DNA of 64,000 nt from Stagnihabitans lacustris (GCF_025950525.1 NZ_JAPDGS010000006.1:180955-244954), one strand, 5' to 3'; shown: positions 54,622-63,923, counted from the first letter of the stretch. A program made the numbers and translations. The notes: generated from the sequence alone by a model not told the origin.

Positions 54622-55949
54622 GCCCGCGTCCTCAGGTTGACCGCGAAGCCGCCCACACAGGCGCCCAGCTTGGCGCCCTCGACGATGGCGGGGCGAAAGT
54701 GGATGCCGCCGTAAAGCCGCGAGATCCCGGCCTCGTCGGCGGCGGCCTGAAAGCTGGCAAAGCTGCGCGGGGGCACGCCGTCGGGCGTCGGGCTTTGGTC
54801 GGCAAAGGCGTAGTCCGGCCCGAACAGCGCGGTCAGCACCCTGGCCCCCGCCGCCGATTGCACCGAATGGCCCGAGGGGTATTCCGGGAAGGGCGGGGTG
54901 TTCAGCAAGGGCGTCCAGGCCTTGTCGATGACCTTTTGGATATAGGTGATCGGTCGGACCGTATTGAACCGGTATTTCGCGGCCCAACAGGCAATGAAAG
55001 CATCGGCCTGGCCGATCCCCATGCGGGCCAGAGCCTCGACCCGGGCGGTCAGGTCCAGGCCGCGCTCTTCGGCCACCTGCAGCAGGATCGCCACCCAATG
55101 CCCGGGAGGCGTCCAAGTCAGCATGGCGTCATCGGACCAGAACCGCGCGATATGGGTTTGGTCTTGGGTCAGGGCCTTTGCGGTGTCATAGACCTCCAGC
55201 GCCTCGGTGTGGAAGGCCGAGCCGGGGTCCTCGGAATAGGGCGTGGGGTCGGCGATGCCGCAGGGCAATGCGACCATGTCGGTCAAAGCGGGCATGGCAA
55301 AGGGCCGGTTCCTGCCCCAGTCGGGCAGCAAGGGCGCCTGTTGCAGGGCAATCTTCGAGGTGGGCACCCATTCGCCCGGGGTCCCCTTGGGCGCCCAGCT
55401 CATCGGGAAGCCCTGGTTTGCGATGACCGCACCGCCATCGGTCGCAGCCCAGTCCAGAAGCGCCGCGCCAAGCCCCGCGCCCACGCTGCGGCTGGCCGCC
55501 ACGACATCGGCCGCAACGCCCTCTGCCGCCTGTTCGGCCATCTTGGCGGTCATTGCGGCCATGGCGCGCTGGCCCGTAGGCCCGGTGTTGGAAAACAGCG
55601 CTGCCACAAGGGTTTCCAGCGCCCCGTTCAGCACGACGGCCGTGTCATAGCCCTGCCCCGGCGCGCGGTCGGGCAGGGTGGTCAGCCCGTTCAACTGCCC
55701 TGCCAGCGTCACAAGCCCGCGTCCGTCCGGAACCAGCGCCTCATAGGCGCCAACCCCCAACAGCGCCAAGGCGCGCGAGGCAACCGGAGGCGTCATCGTC
55801 GCCGTATGCCGCACCAGTTCCAGCGCCAGCCGATACCACGACGACAGGACCTTGGCCGCCGCTTCGTCGCGCGTCGCGGCCCGGGCCGTCGCCGTCAGGG
55901 ACAGGACGGCAAGCGCCACGCTCCCGGTCAAAAAGCTCCGCCGTTGCAT
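54618..55949 (-). CDS. Tat-exported vanadium-dependent haloperoxidase-type PAP2 enzyme
   Basis: A 443-residue PAP2-superfamily protein with all three vanadate/phosphate-binding motifs: K325-x6-R332-P333 (KYRFNTVRP), PSGH at 358-361, and S410-R411-x5-H417 (SRLYGGIH). The signal MQRRSFLTGSVALAVLSL is twin-arginine-like (RRSFLTG), consistent with folded export with cofactor. Start ATG 55949. Co-transcribed with the CRTAC1 gene downstream. Halide oxidation versus acid phosphatase activity cannot be decided from sequence, since both use this fold. Confidence 0.9.
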   Translation of the reverse strand: MQRRSFLTGSVALAVLSLTATARAATRDEAAAKVLSSWYRLALELVRHTATMTPPVASRALALLGVGAYEALVPDGRGLVTLAGQLNGLTTLPDRAPGQGYDTAVVLNGALETLVAALFSNTGPTGQRAMAAMTAKMAEQAAEGVAADVVAASRSVGAGLGAALLDWAATDGGAVIANQGFPMSWAPKGTPGEWVPTSKIALQQAPLLPDWGRNRPFAMPALTDMVALPCGIADPTPYSEDPGSAFHTEALEVYDTAKALTQDQTHIARFWSDDAMLTWTPPGHWVAILLQVAEERGLDLTARVEALARMGIGQADAFIACWAAKYRFNTVRPITYIQKVIDKAWTPLLNTPPFPEYPSGHSVQSAAGARVLTALFGPDYAFADQSPTPDGVPPRSFASFQAAADEAGISRLYGGIHFRPAIVEGAKLGACVGGFAVNLRTRA

Positions 55950-56054
55950 GGCTTACCCCTCCCAAGGTCCAGCGCCCTTTGCGGGTCATGCCGCGTTGGG
56001 ACGGTTCATCGCGATATTGCACATCCGGCAAAGGCGCGAACCGAGCCGGGGTTT

Positions 56055-56160
56055 CCAAAGGGGCCCGGGGGCCCCTTTGGGCAGGGGGTGCGGGGGGCGC
56101 GCAGCCCCCCGCTTCCTCCGGGAGAAACCCTCGGCCGAAAGGCTGCGGGTTTCTCCCGGA
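56055..56160. terminator. three stacked hairpins after xylA
   Basis: CCAAAGGGGCCC/GGGCCCCTTTGG at 56055-56080, GCGGGGGGC/GCCCCCCGC at 56090-56112, and TCCGGGAGAAACCC/GGGTTTCTCCCGGA at 56117-56160 (14-bp perfect arms, 16-base loop). They lie between the convergent-side end of xylA and the haloperoxidase start, both on the minus strand. Likely the xyl operon terminator region, without a marked U-run. Confidence 0.6.
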
Positions 56161-56166
56161 CCCCGC

Positions 56167-57468
56167 TTAGACGTAACGGTTCCACAGGTTTTCCAGCCGC
56201 TCTTGCCGGCCGGATTTCGGCTGGGGCTCCAGCCCCTCGGCGGTGACACGCGCCGCCGCCTCTTCCAAGGAGCCCTTCAGCATCCCCTGGGCCTTGTCCG
56301 AGTTCCACCCGGCATAGCGCGCCGCGCGGGCGGCTTCCAACTCGCCCGATTCCAGCAGCGCCGCCGCCGATTTCAGCGCCTTGGCGCAGGTGTCCATACC
56401 GCCGACATGGCCCAGCACCAGATCCTCGGCGTCCAAGGACTGCCGGCGGATCTTGCTGTCAAAGTTGGTGCCGCCGGTGCCCAGACCGCCCGCCTTCAGG
56501 ACCTCATAATAGGCCACTGCGGTTTCGGGCACATTGTTTGGGAACTGATCCGTATCCCAACCCGATTGCAGGTCGTTGCGGTTCATGTCGATGGACCCCA
56601 ACAGCCCAAGCGCCGCCGCCGTCGCCAGCTCGTGTTCGAACGAGTGCCCGGCCAGGAAGGCATGGCCGGTCTCGATGTTGCACTTCACTTCGTTTTCCAG
56701 CCCGAATTGCTTCAGGAAACCGTAAACCGTGGCCACATCATAGTCATACTGGTGCTTGGAGGGCTCTTGCGGCTTGGGCTCGATCAGGATCGTGCCCTTG
56801 AAGCCGATCTTGTGCTTGTATTCGACGACCTGTTGCAGGAAGCGGCCTGCGTGCTCACGCTCGGCCTTCATGTCGGTGTTCAACAGCGTCTCATAGCCCT
56901 CGCGCCCGCCCCACAGGACATAGTTGGCCCCGTTCAGCTTGTGGGTCGCATCCAGGTTCGCCTTCACGCTTGCCGCGGCATAGGCATAGACATCCGGATC
57001 GGGATTGGTGGCCGCCCCCGACATCCAGCGACGGTTCGAGAACATGTTGGCCGTGCCCCACAAAAGCTGGGTCTTGTGGGTCGCCTGCTTCTGGCCAAGG
57101 TAATCGACGATCTCGTCCAGGTTGCGCTTGCTTTCGGCAAAGGTTGCGCCTTCGGGGCGCACATCCGCATCGTGGAAGCAATAGAACGGCGCCTGCAGGA
57201 TATCGAACAGCTCAAACGCCGCGTCGGCCTTCAGCTTGGCCGCTTCCATGCCGCCGTCAAACCACGGACGCTCCAGCGTGCGCCCGCCAAAGGGGTCGTG
57301 GCCCTCATAGGCCAAGGAGTGCCAATAGGCGACGGCAAAGCGCAGGTGGTCTTCCATGCGCTTGCCCATCACAACCTCGTCGGGGTTGTAATGGCGGAAG
57401 GCGAATTCGTTGGTCGAATCCGGGCCTTCGTATTTGATCTGCGGGATGCCTTTGAAGAAGTCGGTCAT
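56167..57468 (-). CDS. xylA: D-xylose isomerase
   Basis: A 433-residue TIM-barrel enzyme interconverting D-xylose and D-xylulose. It begins [51 protein letters not shown]. The catalytic His is in [11 protein letters not shown], and metal ligands are in [19 protein letters not shown] and [37 protein letters not shown] is diagnostic for the class II enzyme. The last gene of the xyl operon, 21 bp after xylB. Confidence 0.97.
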   Translation of the reverse strand: MTDFFKGIPQIKYEGPDSTNEFAFRHYNPDEVVMGKRMEDHLRFAVAYWHSLAYEGHDPFGGRTLERPWFDGGMEAAKLKADAAFELFDILQAPFYCFHDADVRPEGATFAESKRNLDEIVDYLGQKQATHKTQLLWGTANMFSNRRWMSGAATNPDPDVYAYAAASVKANLDATHKLNGANYVLWGGREGYETLLNTDMKAEREHAGRFLQQVVEYKHKIGFKGTILIEPKPQEPSKHQYDYDVATVYGFLKQFGLENEVKCNIETGHAFLAGHSFEHELATAAALGLLGSIDMNRNDLQSGWDTDQFPNNVPETAVAYYEVLKAGGLGTGGTNFDSKIRRQSLDAEDLVLGHVGGMDTCAKALKSAAALLESGELEAARAARYAGWNSDKAQGMLKGSLEEAAARVTAEGLEPQPKSGRQERLENLWNRYV

Positions 57469-57489
57469 GTCAGTCCTATGGGGGCAAAG

Positions 57490-58926
57490 TTAGTGGGAAA
57501 GCGCCTGGATGGCCTTTTGCGCCGCGCGAAAGCGGGCGTGTCCGGCATCGAAGGCAGAGGTCAGGGCGCGGTCGGGCTCGATCACCCTGGCGATGGGGGG
57601 CATGGTGGCCACCTCGGCGCCAGCTCCGGTCGCGGCCATCAGGCCCAACCGTGCCGCACCCAGCGCGCCGCCGAAATCGCCCGCGACGGGCAGTTGCACC
57701 GGCACATCCAGCGCCGTGGCAATCAGCTTCAGCCAGTAGTCCGAACGCGAGCCACCGCCGACGGCCAGCACGTTTTCCAGCTTGGTCCCGGTGGCGGCCA
57801 AGGCGTCGCGGCTGTCACGGAAGGCATAGGTCACGCCCTCCAGCACGGCGCGGGTGCCTGCCGCGCGGTCGGTCTGATGTTCAAGGCCAAGTAGAGCGCC
57901 ACGGATGGCGGCATCGTTCAGGGGCGTGCGCTCGCCGCCCAGATAGGGCAGGAACAGGCCCTTGCCCGGCGCCTGCAGGGGGCCAAGTTCGCCGGTCAGG
58001 GTGGCCGCGGTCTGCCCCACCAGCCCCGCATACCAGTTCAGCGCATCGGTGGCGGCCAGGATCACGCCCATCTGGTGCCAGGTGTTCGGCAAGGCGTGAC
58101 AGAAGGTATGCACCGCCGTGGCAGGGTCCGGCTGATAGCCGTCATTGGCCGCAAACAGCACGCCCGAGGTGCCCAAAGACACAAAGGCCTGCCCCGCCTT
58201 GACCACGCCGACGCCCACGCCCGAGGCCGCGTTGTCGCCGCCCCCGCCCGCCACGACGACGTTCCCCATGCCCCAACGCGAGGCGAGTTCCCCGCGCAGC
58301 ACGCCCGAAACCTGTGACCCTTCGACCAGCCGCGGCATCTGCGCCCGCGTCAGGCCAGCGGCGGCCAGCAGGTCATCGGACCAATCGCGCGCCCCGGTGT
58401 CGAACCAGGCGGTGCCTGCGGCATCCGACATTTCGCCCACATGTTCGCCCGTCAGCCACAGCCGCAGGAAGTCCTTGGGCAAAAGCACCATGGCAACCTT
58501 GTCCCACAGCGCGGGTTCATGCTTGCGCATCCAGGCGAGTTTCGGCGCGGTAAAGCCCGGGAAGACGATATTGCCCGTCACCCGGCGAAAGATCGGGTCG
58601 CCGTCCATTTCGGCGGCTTCCTCGTGGCTTCGGGTATCGTTCCACAGGATACACGGCCGCAGCACCTGATCGGACTTGTCCAGCACGGTCGCGCCATGCA
58701 TGTGACCCGACAGGCCGATGCCCTTGACCGCGCCCAGGCCCTGCGCCGCCAGCTTGTCCAGCACGGTTTCGGCCGCCGCGATCCAGGACGAGGGCTCTTG
58801 CTCCGACCAACCCTCATGCGGGCGCTGGACGGTCAGGGGGGCGGTGGCTTCCGCCACCACCTTTTGGTTGTCGTCGATCAGGATGCCCTTCAAACCCGAA
58901 GTGCCAAGGTCCAGACCAATATACAT
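57490..58926 (-). CDS. xylB: xylulokinase
   Basis: A 478-residue FGGY kinase phosphorylating D-xylulose to xylulose-5-phosphate. The start [32 protein letters not shown], the central [22 protein letters not shown] and [24 protein letters not shown] are FGGY signatures. ATG 58926 overlaps the ATPase stop by one base. It sits between xylG and xylA. Confidence 0.96.
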   Translation of the reverse strand: MYIGLDLGTSGLKGILIDDNQKVVAEATAPLTVQRPHEGWSEQEPSSWIAAAETVLDKLAAQGLGAVKGIGLSGHMHGATVLDKSDQVLRPCILWNDTRSHEEAAEMDGDPIFRRVTGNIVFPGFTAPKLAWMRKHEPALWDKVAMVLLPKDFLRLWLTGEHVGEMSDAAGTAWFDTGARDWSDDLLAAAGLTRAQMPRLVEGSQVSGVLRGELASRWGMGNVVVAGGGGDNAASGVGVGVVKAGQAFVSLGTSGVLFAANDGYQPDPATAVHTFCHALPNTWHQMGVILAATDALNWYAGLVGQTAATLTGELGPLQAPGKGLFLPYLGGERTPLNDAAIRGALLGLEHQTDRAAGTRAVLEGVTYAFRDSRDALAATGTKLENVLAVGGGSRSDYWLKLIATALDVPVQLPVAGDFGGALGAARLGLMAATGAGAEVATMPPIARVIEPDRALTSAFDAGHARFRAAQKAIQALSH

Positions 58927-59690
58927 CACGCAGCCTTTGCCGGTTTTTTGCCCAGGATGATCATGCCCAGGATGTCTTCGTCGGTAACGTCGTCGACCTT
59001 GACCGTGCCGACCAACTGGCCGTTCTTCATCACGGCGGCGCGGTCACACAGCTTCATCACCGAATGGATGTCGTGTTCGATCAGGAAGATGCCGATGCCT
59101 TGCGCCTTCAGCTCCTGGATCAGTTCCGCCACCATCTGCGTCTCATGCGGACCCAAAGCCGCGGTCGGCTCGTCCATGATCAGGATTTTCGCGTTGAAAT
59201 AGACCGCACGCGCAATGGCCACCGACTGGCGCTGACCGCCCGACAGGGCAGACACGGGCACGTTGAACTTGCGGAAGTTCGGGTTCAGCCGGCCCATGAT
59301 CTTGCGGGTCTCGGCCTCCATCCGGCTTTCATCCACAAAGCCCATGGAATTCACGATCTCGCGCCCCAGGAACAGGTTCGAGGCCGCGTCCAGATTGTCG
59401 GCCAAGGCCAGCGTCTGATAGATCGTCTCGATGTTTTGCGACCGGGCATCGCGCGGATTGGTGATCGTCACCTTCTCGCCGTTGATCAGGATCTCGCCCG
59501 CGTCGGCCTGATAGGCGCCGGACAGACACTTGATCAGCGTCGATTTCCCCGCGCCGTTGTGACCCAACAGGCCCACGACCTCGCCGGGATACAGGTCGAT
59601 CGACACATGGTCGACGGCCTTGATGCCACCGAAGGCGATCGAGATGTCGCGCAGCTCGACCAGAGGCGTTCCACGATTTGAAGTGCTCAT
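58926..59690 (-). CDS. sugar ABC transporter ATP-binding protein, single-domain XylG-like
   Basis: A 254-residue ATPase with one nucleotide-binding domain: Walker [13 protein letters not shown] (about 45-56), signature [15 protein letters not shown] (about 148-162), Walker [14 protein letters not shown]. Enterobacterial XylG fuses two such domains in about 510 residues; this half-size FrcA/single-domain form must dimerise. The operon position between xylH and xylB makes it the ATPase of the xylose importer. A 12-bp gap follows xylH. Confidence 0.92.
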   Translation of the reverse strand: MSTSNRGTPLVELRDISIAFGGIKAVDHVSIDLYPGEVVGLLGHNGAGKSTLIKCLSGAYQADAGEILINGEKVTITNPRDARSQNIETIYQTLALADNLDAASNLFLGREIVNSMGFVDESRMEAETRKIMGRLNPNFRKFNVPVSALSGGQRQSVAIARAVYFNAKILIMDEPTAALGPHETQMVAELIQELKAQGIGIFLIEHDIHSVMKLCDRAAVMKNGQLVGTVKVDDVTDEDILGMIILGKKPAKAA

Positions 59691-59702
59691 GATGTCGTCC
59701 CC

Positions 59703-61019
59703 TTACTTGATGCGTTTGCGGTAGAGGATGTCGAGATAGACGGCCAAAACCAGGGCCGCGCCGATCACGATTTTCCGGTAAGACCCGTCGCCAAAGCCGA
59801 TCAGGACCATGCCGGTCTGCAAGGACACCAGGACCAAGGCCCCGATGATCGCGCCGTAAATGGTGCCGACGCCGCCCGCCAAGGATGTGCCGCCCACAAC
59901 AGCCGAGGCGATGACGTAAAGTTCGTCCAGGTCGCCAAGCGCATTGGTGGCCGAATTCAACCGGGCCGAGGCGATGACGCCCGAAAGCCCCGCCAGCGCA
60001 CCCATCAGGGCAAAGATCTTGACCGTCATGGCGCGGGTGTTGATGCCCGACAGGGCCGCAGCCTCGGGATTGCCGCCGATGGCAAAGACATAACGGCCGA
60101 ACCGCGTGCGGGTCATCAGGACCGTCATGCCGATGGCAACCACCAACAGGATCAGCACCGGATAGGCGTAACCGTGGCTGATGAAGGCATCCGCCGGAAC
60201 CTCTTGGCCCAAGGCGTCATAATATTGCTTCAAGATGCCCTTGGGCCAGGGATAGGCGTTCACCACCATCGTGGCGCCGATGATCAGGCCCAGACCCAGG
60301 GCGGCCATGAAGACCTCGGCCCAGACCGGGCGCAAGGGGAAGCCATGCAGCTTACGGTTGGCCCTGCCGTTCACGATCATCCACAAGACGCCCGCGCCCG
60401 CAATGGCAGCCACGATCCAGGACCCCGTGGCGCCGACCGCCCCGAAAGGCCCGCCGCCGATCAGCTGGAACGTCGCATCCACCGGCGAGATCGTCCGCCC
60501 ATCCGAGGCCAGAAAGGCCACGCCGCGCCAGATCAGCAAACCGCCCAGCGTCACGATGAAAGACGGGATCGACAGATACGCGATCAGCCCGCCCTGAAAG
60601 GCCCCGATCAGCGCCCCCATGGCGATGCCGAAGATCACCGTCACAACCCAGATTGCCGGATGGCCCAGGCCCAGCCATTGCGGCAGCCACTCCACCTGCA
60701 ACAGGCCCATATACATGCCCGTCACGCCGACGATGGACCCCACCGACAAGTCGATGTTGCGCGTGATGATGACCAGCACCATTCCCGTCGCCATGATGCC
60801 GATGGAGGCGGTCTGCACCGACAGGTTCCACAGGTTGCGCGGCGTCAGGAAGGACCCGTCGCCCAGCACGAAGACGCCGTAAAGGTGAAAGCCCACCCAG
60901 ATCATGAACAGCGCGCCGACCATGCCGATCAGGCGGGGGTCAAGCTCTGTGGCACGCAAAAAGGCGGCGATGGGGCCGTCTTTCTCCTGGGTCTGCGGAC
61001 GATGGGATGTGTCGGTCAT
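59703..61019 (-). CDS. xylH: D-xylose ABC transporter permease
   Basis: A 438-residue permease with about ten hydrophobic segments in the BPD-transporter 2 fold (NLSVQTASIGIMATGMVLVII; IDLSVGSIVGVTGMYMGLLQ; and C-terminal ASAVVGGTSLAGGVGTIYGAIIGAL). Start ATG 61019 (MTDTSHRPQTQEKDG). It is separated from xylF by 162 bp holding a terminator-like hairpin, which would favour excess binding protein. Confidence 0.93.
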   Translation of the reverse strand: MTDTSHRPQTQEKDGPIAAFLRATELDPRLIGMVGALFMIWVGFHLYGVFVLGDGSFLTPRNLWNLSVQTASIGIMATGMVLVIITRNIDLSVGSIVGVTGMYMGLLQVEWLPQWLGLGHPAIWVVTVIFGIAMGALIGAFQGGLIAYLSIPSFIVTLGGLLIWRGVAFLASDGRTISPVDATFQLIGGGPFGAVGATGSWIVAAIAGAGVLWMIVNGRANRKLHGFPLRPVWAEVFMAALGLGLIIGATMVVNAYPWPKGILKQYYDALGQEVPADAFISHGYAYPVLILLVVAIGMTVLMTRTRFGRYVFAIGGNPEAAALSGINTRAMTVKIFALMGALAGLSGVIASARLNSATNALGDLDELYVIASAVVGGTSLAGGVGTIYGAIIGALVLVSLQTGMVLIGFGDGSYRKIVIGAALVLAVYLDILYRKRIK

Positions 61020-61135
61020 GAGGATTCCATGATCAGGGGCCAAAGGCACCTTGGCTCACGGGTCGCAACCCGGAGACGGCAGGGCGGCTTTGGCCGGAAG
61101 GAGATCTGCAGCAGGCCCCCCAAGGGGCGGGCGCA

Positions 61136-61170
61136 AAGAAAAAGGCCGGCCCCCTGTTGGGGGACCGGCC
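61136..61170 (-). terminator. attenuator/terminator between xylF and xylH
   Basis: On the minus strand the stem GGCCGGT-CCCCC/GGGGG-CCGGCC with loop AACA is followed by TTTTTCTTT. A clear intrinsic terminator directly after xylF, so permease and enzymes downstream depend on read-through. Confidence 0.85.
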
Positions 61171-61181
61171 CGAAGTCAGGC

Positions 61182-62207
61182 TTATTCGCAGCCCTTCACG
61201 CCGGCAGCAGCACCTTCGCAGGCCTGTTCCTTGGTGATGTGGCCAGCGTCGATCGCCAGGTTCACGGTGTCCTTGGTGATGGCGGTGGGGGTCAGCAGGA
61301 TGGCATTCATCTCCACGCCCTTTTCGCCGTCCGCGAACTTGGTGGCACCCGCGATGGCGTCCAGCGCCACGCCGTCAGCCAGTTGGGCCGCGATCTCGCC
61401 GGCAGCCTTGCCGAGTTGACGCGAGTCCTTCCAGACCGACACGGTTTGCGTGCCACGGGCAACGCGGTTGATGGCCGCAAGGTCGCCGTCCTGGCCACCC
61501 AGCGGAACATTCAGGCCCTGAGCAGCCAAGGCCGCCGCAGCACCACCGGCCATGCCGTCATTTTCCGACAGGACAGCGTCCACCGCGTTGTTGTTCGCGG
61601 TCAGGATCTGTTCCATGTTCTTCTGGGCGTTCTCGGGCTTCCAGCCGTCCGAGTTCGCTTCGCCGACGATCTTGATCGTCCCGGCCTTCACGGCCTCACC
61701 GATCACCATTTCCATGCCAGCGCGCAGGAACTTGACGTTCGGATCGCCCGGGTCGCCCAGGATGATGGCATAGTTGCCATCGGGCTTGGCCTTCATGACT
61801 TCTTCGGCGATGATCTTGCCAACGCCGACGTTGTCGAAGGTCAGATAGAAGGTGCGGGCGTCTTCGATCAGACGGTCGTAACCGACGACCGGGATACCTT
61901 CGGCGGCGGCTTTCTCGATGGCCGGCCCGATGGCGTCCTTGTCCCAGGCGTTGATGATCAGCGCATCAACACCCTGCGCGATCAGCGCGTCGATGTCCGA
62001 CAGCTGCTTTTCGGCCGAAGATTGCGCGTCGGCCGAGACATATTCGTCGCCCGCGGCTTCGATGGCGGCCTTCATGGCGGCTTCGTCGATCTTCCAGCGC
62101 TCTTCCTGGAACTGAGCCCAAGAGACACCGATCTTTTTGCCTTCGGCGAAAGCTGCCGTCGAAAGGCTGGTCGCCGCGAGCAGCGCGGCGAGAACTACTT
62201 TACGCAT
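61182..62207 (-). CDS. xylF: D-xylose ABC transporter substrate-binding protein
   Basis: A 341-residue periplasmic sugar-binding protein. The signal peptide MRKVVLAALLAATSLSTAAFA (1-21) precedes EGKKIGVSWAQFQEERWKIDEAAMK, the typical XylF start, and SENDGMAGGAAAALAAQGL. Start ATG 62207 has GGGAGGATAGTA upstream. First gene of the operon xylF-H-G-B-A, divergent from the ROK regulator. On the minus strand TTGACA at 62300-62295 is a -35 candidate; no good -10 was seen. Confidence 0.94.
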   Translation of the reverse strand: MRKVVLAALLAATSLSTAAFAEGKKIGVSWAQFQEERWKIDEAAMKAAIEAAGDEYVSADAQSSAEKQLSDIDALIAQGVDALIINAWDKDAIGPAIEKAAAEGIPVVGYDRLIEDARTFYLTFDNVGVGKIIAEEVMKAKPDGNYAIILGDPGDPNVKFLRAGMEMVIGEAVKAGTIKIVGEANSDGWKPENAQKNMEQILTANNNAVDAVLSENDGMAGGAAAALAAQGLNVPLGGQDGDLAAINRVARGTQTVSVWKDSRQLGKAAGEIAAQLADGVALDAIAGATKFADGEKGVEMNAILLTPTAITKDTVNLAIDAGHITKEQACEGAAAGVKGCE

Positions 62208-62305
62208 TACTATCCTCCCATGGATGTGGCCAAGCGCATGGCCGCCCCGCAGATTCGTCGGGGCATGAGGGACGTTGCCGTGAATAATTTCAGTTGTCAA
62301 AATAT

Positions 62306-62369
62306 ATTTGCCGCATCATTCTTGGGGTGACCGAAAAAGGGGCGGTTTTCATGCTGCGCTGCGGCAAAT
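62306..62369. promoter_or_regulatory. 10-bp inverted repeat in the xylF/ROK divergent region
   Basis: ATTTGCCGCA (62306-62315) and its exact reverse complement TGCGGCAAAT (62360-62369) are separated by 44 bp, about four DNA turns. The left half touches the TTGACA -35 candidate of xylF (62295-62300); the right half lies 51 bp before the regulator start. The two half-sites and spacing suit looping or co-operative binding by the divergent repressor to control both genes. Operator identity is inferred. Confidence 0.6.
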
Positions 62370-62420
62370 GTGGCAGGCATAATGACCGATCCCATGGGTT
62401 TTCGTTCAAGAGGTGAAGAA

Positions 62421-63677
62421 ATGCGCAAGGCAGGCACAGAGCAGCGTTCGGGCTGTGGTCCGCTGATCACGCCCTGGTCCGAACAGATGCGGCCGCTCCG
62501 CCAGCAGGTCTTTGAACGCATCCGCGCGCATGGGTTGGTGCCGCGCGTGCAATTGGCCAAGGATCTGGGCGTCTCGCCCGCCTCTGTGACAACGATGACC
62601 CAGGAACTGATCGAGGCCGGCCTCATCGCAGAAACCGCGACCCCCGCCGCCGCAGGGCGCGGCCGTCCGGCGGTGGCCTTGGGGGTGCGGGCGGGGGCGC
62701 ATGTCGTGGCGGGGCTGAAACTGTCCGACCGCGAACACACCGCCGTCGTGGTGGATTTCGCGGGCAACATGCTGGCCGATGACGCCGTCGCGCGTGAGCC
62801 GGGGCCTGCCACGCTGGACGCGCTTTTGACCTCGGTCGAAGAGCTGTTGGCCAAGGTCTGCGCCAAGGCCGGCATCGCGCCCGCGGCGCTGTCGGGCGTC
62901 GGCATCGGGGTTCCGGGCTTTGTCGATCATGCCGAGGGGATGGTGCATTGGTCCTCAACCCTGGTCGAGCGCGAAGTGCCCCTGGCCAGCGCGGCGGCGG
63001 CCCGGATCGGCTGTCCGGTCGCCATCGACAATGATGCGAACCTGGTGGCCCTGGCCGAGCTGTGGTTCGGCGCCGGGCGGGCCTTGGCCGATTTCGCGGT
63101 GGTGACGATTGAACACGGGGTGGGCATGGGCTTTGTCATGAACCATCGGATCTATCGCGGGGCGCAGCGTCTGGGGATGGAACTGGGCCACACCAAGGTG
63201 CAGCTTGACGGCGCGCTGTGCCGCTGTGGCCAGCGCGGCTGCCTTGAGGCCTATGTGGCCGACTATGCCCTGGCGCGTGAGGCGCTGACGGCGCTGAACC
63301 TGAACCACCGCCAAAGCCCCTCGATGACTGTGTTGCTGGAAAGCCTTTATCAGCACGCCAAGGCGGGCAACACGACGGCAAGGTCGATCTTTCGCCGGGC
63401 AGGGCGCTATCTGGCGATGGGGCTGGCCAATGTGGTGAACCTCTTTGATCCGGCGCTGATCATCCTGTCGGGCGAGCGGATGAAATACGACTACCTTTAC
63501 GCCGCCGAAACCCTGGCCGAGATGCAGGACCTGGTGATCAACTCTGGCCGCCCCCGGCCGCCAATCGAGATCCACGCCTGGGGCGACCTGCTCTGGGCCC
63601 ATGGCGCCGCAGCCCTGGCTTTGGGCGAGGTCAGCGACCGCGCCCTGGACGGCGCCCGCGAGATGGCGGCGCAATAG
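62421..63677 (+). CDS. ROK-family xylose operon repressor
   Basis: A 418-residue regulator. An N-terminal winged helix-turn-helix (about 30-85, VFERIRAHGLVPRVQLAKDLGVSPASVTTMTQELIEAG) joins a C-terminal ROK sugar-kinase-like domain with the zinc motif CRCGQRGCLEAY and the GVGIGVPGFVDH and IDNDANLVAL segments. Start ATG 62421 with GAGGTG upstream; the earlier in-frame ATGs lack spacing. It is divergent from xylF, so likely XylR controlling the xylose genes with xylose or glucose as effector, by analogy with ROK XylR proteins. Confidence 0.9.
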   Translation: MRKAGTEQRSGCGPLITPWSEQMRPLRQQVFERIRAHGLVPRVQLAKDLGVSPASVTTMTQELIEAGLIAETATPAAAGRGRPAVALGVRAGAHVVAGLKLSDREHTAVVVDFAGNMLADDAVAREPGPATLDALLTSVEELLAKVCAKAGIAPAALSGVGIGVPGFVDHAEGMVHWSSTLVEREVPLASAAAARIGCPVAIDNDANLVALAELWFGAGRALADFAVVTIEHGVGMGFVMNHRIYRGAQRLGMELGHTKVQLDGALCRCGQRGCLEAYVADYALAREALTALNLNHRQSPSMTVLLESLYQHAKAGNTTARSIFRRAGRYLAMGLANVVNLFDPALIILSGERMKYDYLYAAETLAEMQDLVINSGRPRPPIEIHAWGDLLWAHGAAALALGEVSDRALDGAREMAAQ

Positions 63678-63678
63678 A

Positions 63679-63702
63679 CCCGGGGTTTACCCCGGGCTAC
63701 GC
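63679..63702. repeat. palindrome CCCGGGGTTTACCCCGGG, third copy (variant)
   Basis: One-base variant of the palindromes at 17796 and 46378, starting two bases after the regulator stop and followed by CTACGC as at 17814. Confidence 0.75.
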
Positions 63703-63720
63703 GGCGGGGCCAAAGCGCCA

Positions 63721-63780
63721 GCCCGACCAAGCCCAGCCCGACCAAGCCCAGCCCGACCAAGCCCAGCCCGACCAAGCCCA
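63721..63780 (+). repeat. 15-bp perfect tandem repeat, four copies
   Basis: GCCCGACCAAGCCCA is repeated exactly four times head-to-tail. A fifth degenerate relative (GGGCCGACCAAGCCCGG) is near 63837. The multiple of three keeps all frames open, but no gene is supported here. Confidence 0.9.
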
Positions 63781-63887
63781 ACGCGGCGAAAAGCGCGACA
63801 GTCTCCTTTACCTCGCAATGCGGCGGGGCAAACCTGCGGGCCGACCAAGCCCGGCGAAAAGCGCGACCGTTCCGTCTGCCACTCTCT

Positions 63888-63920
63888 CATTCATCTTTTC
63901 ATAAATATCCCACGGGAGGG
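63888..63920 (+). repeat. intergenic AAATATCCC element (copy i)
   Basis: TCATTCATCTTTTCA then TAAATATCCCACGGGAGGG, the B-type variant shared with the copy at 45243. Directly followed by the 42-bp-period repeat. Confidence 0.65.
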
Positions 63921-63923
63921 TCC

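Noticed and set aside
53065..55116. A 683-codon frame as one long CRTAC1 protein
   Set aside because: The first ~165 codons are antiparallel-frame shadow of the haloperoxidase gene; the signal peptide at 54621 marks the true start.
63721..63780. CRISPR array
   Set aside because: The 15-bp units are directly adjacent with no spacers and no cas genes are nearby.
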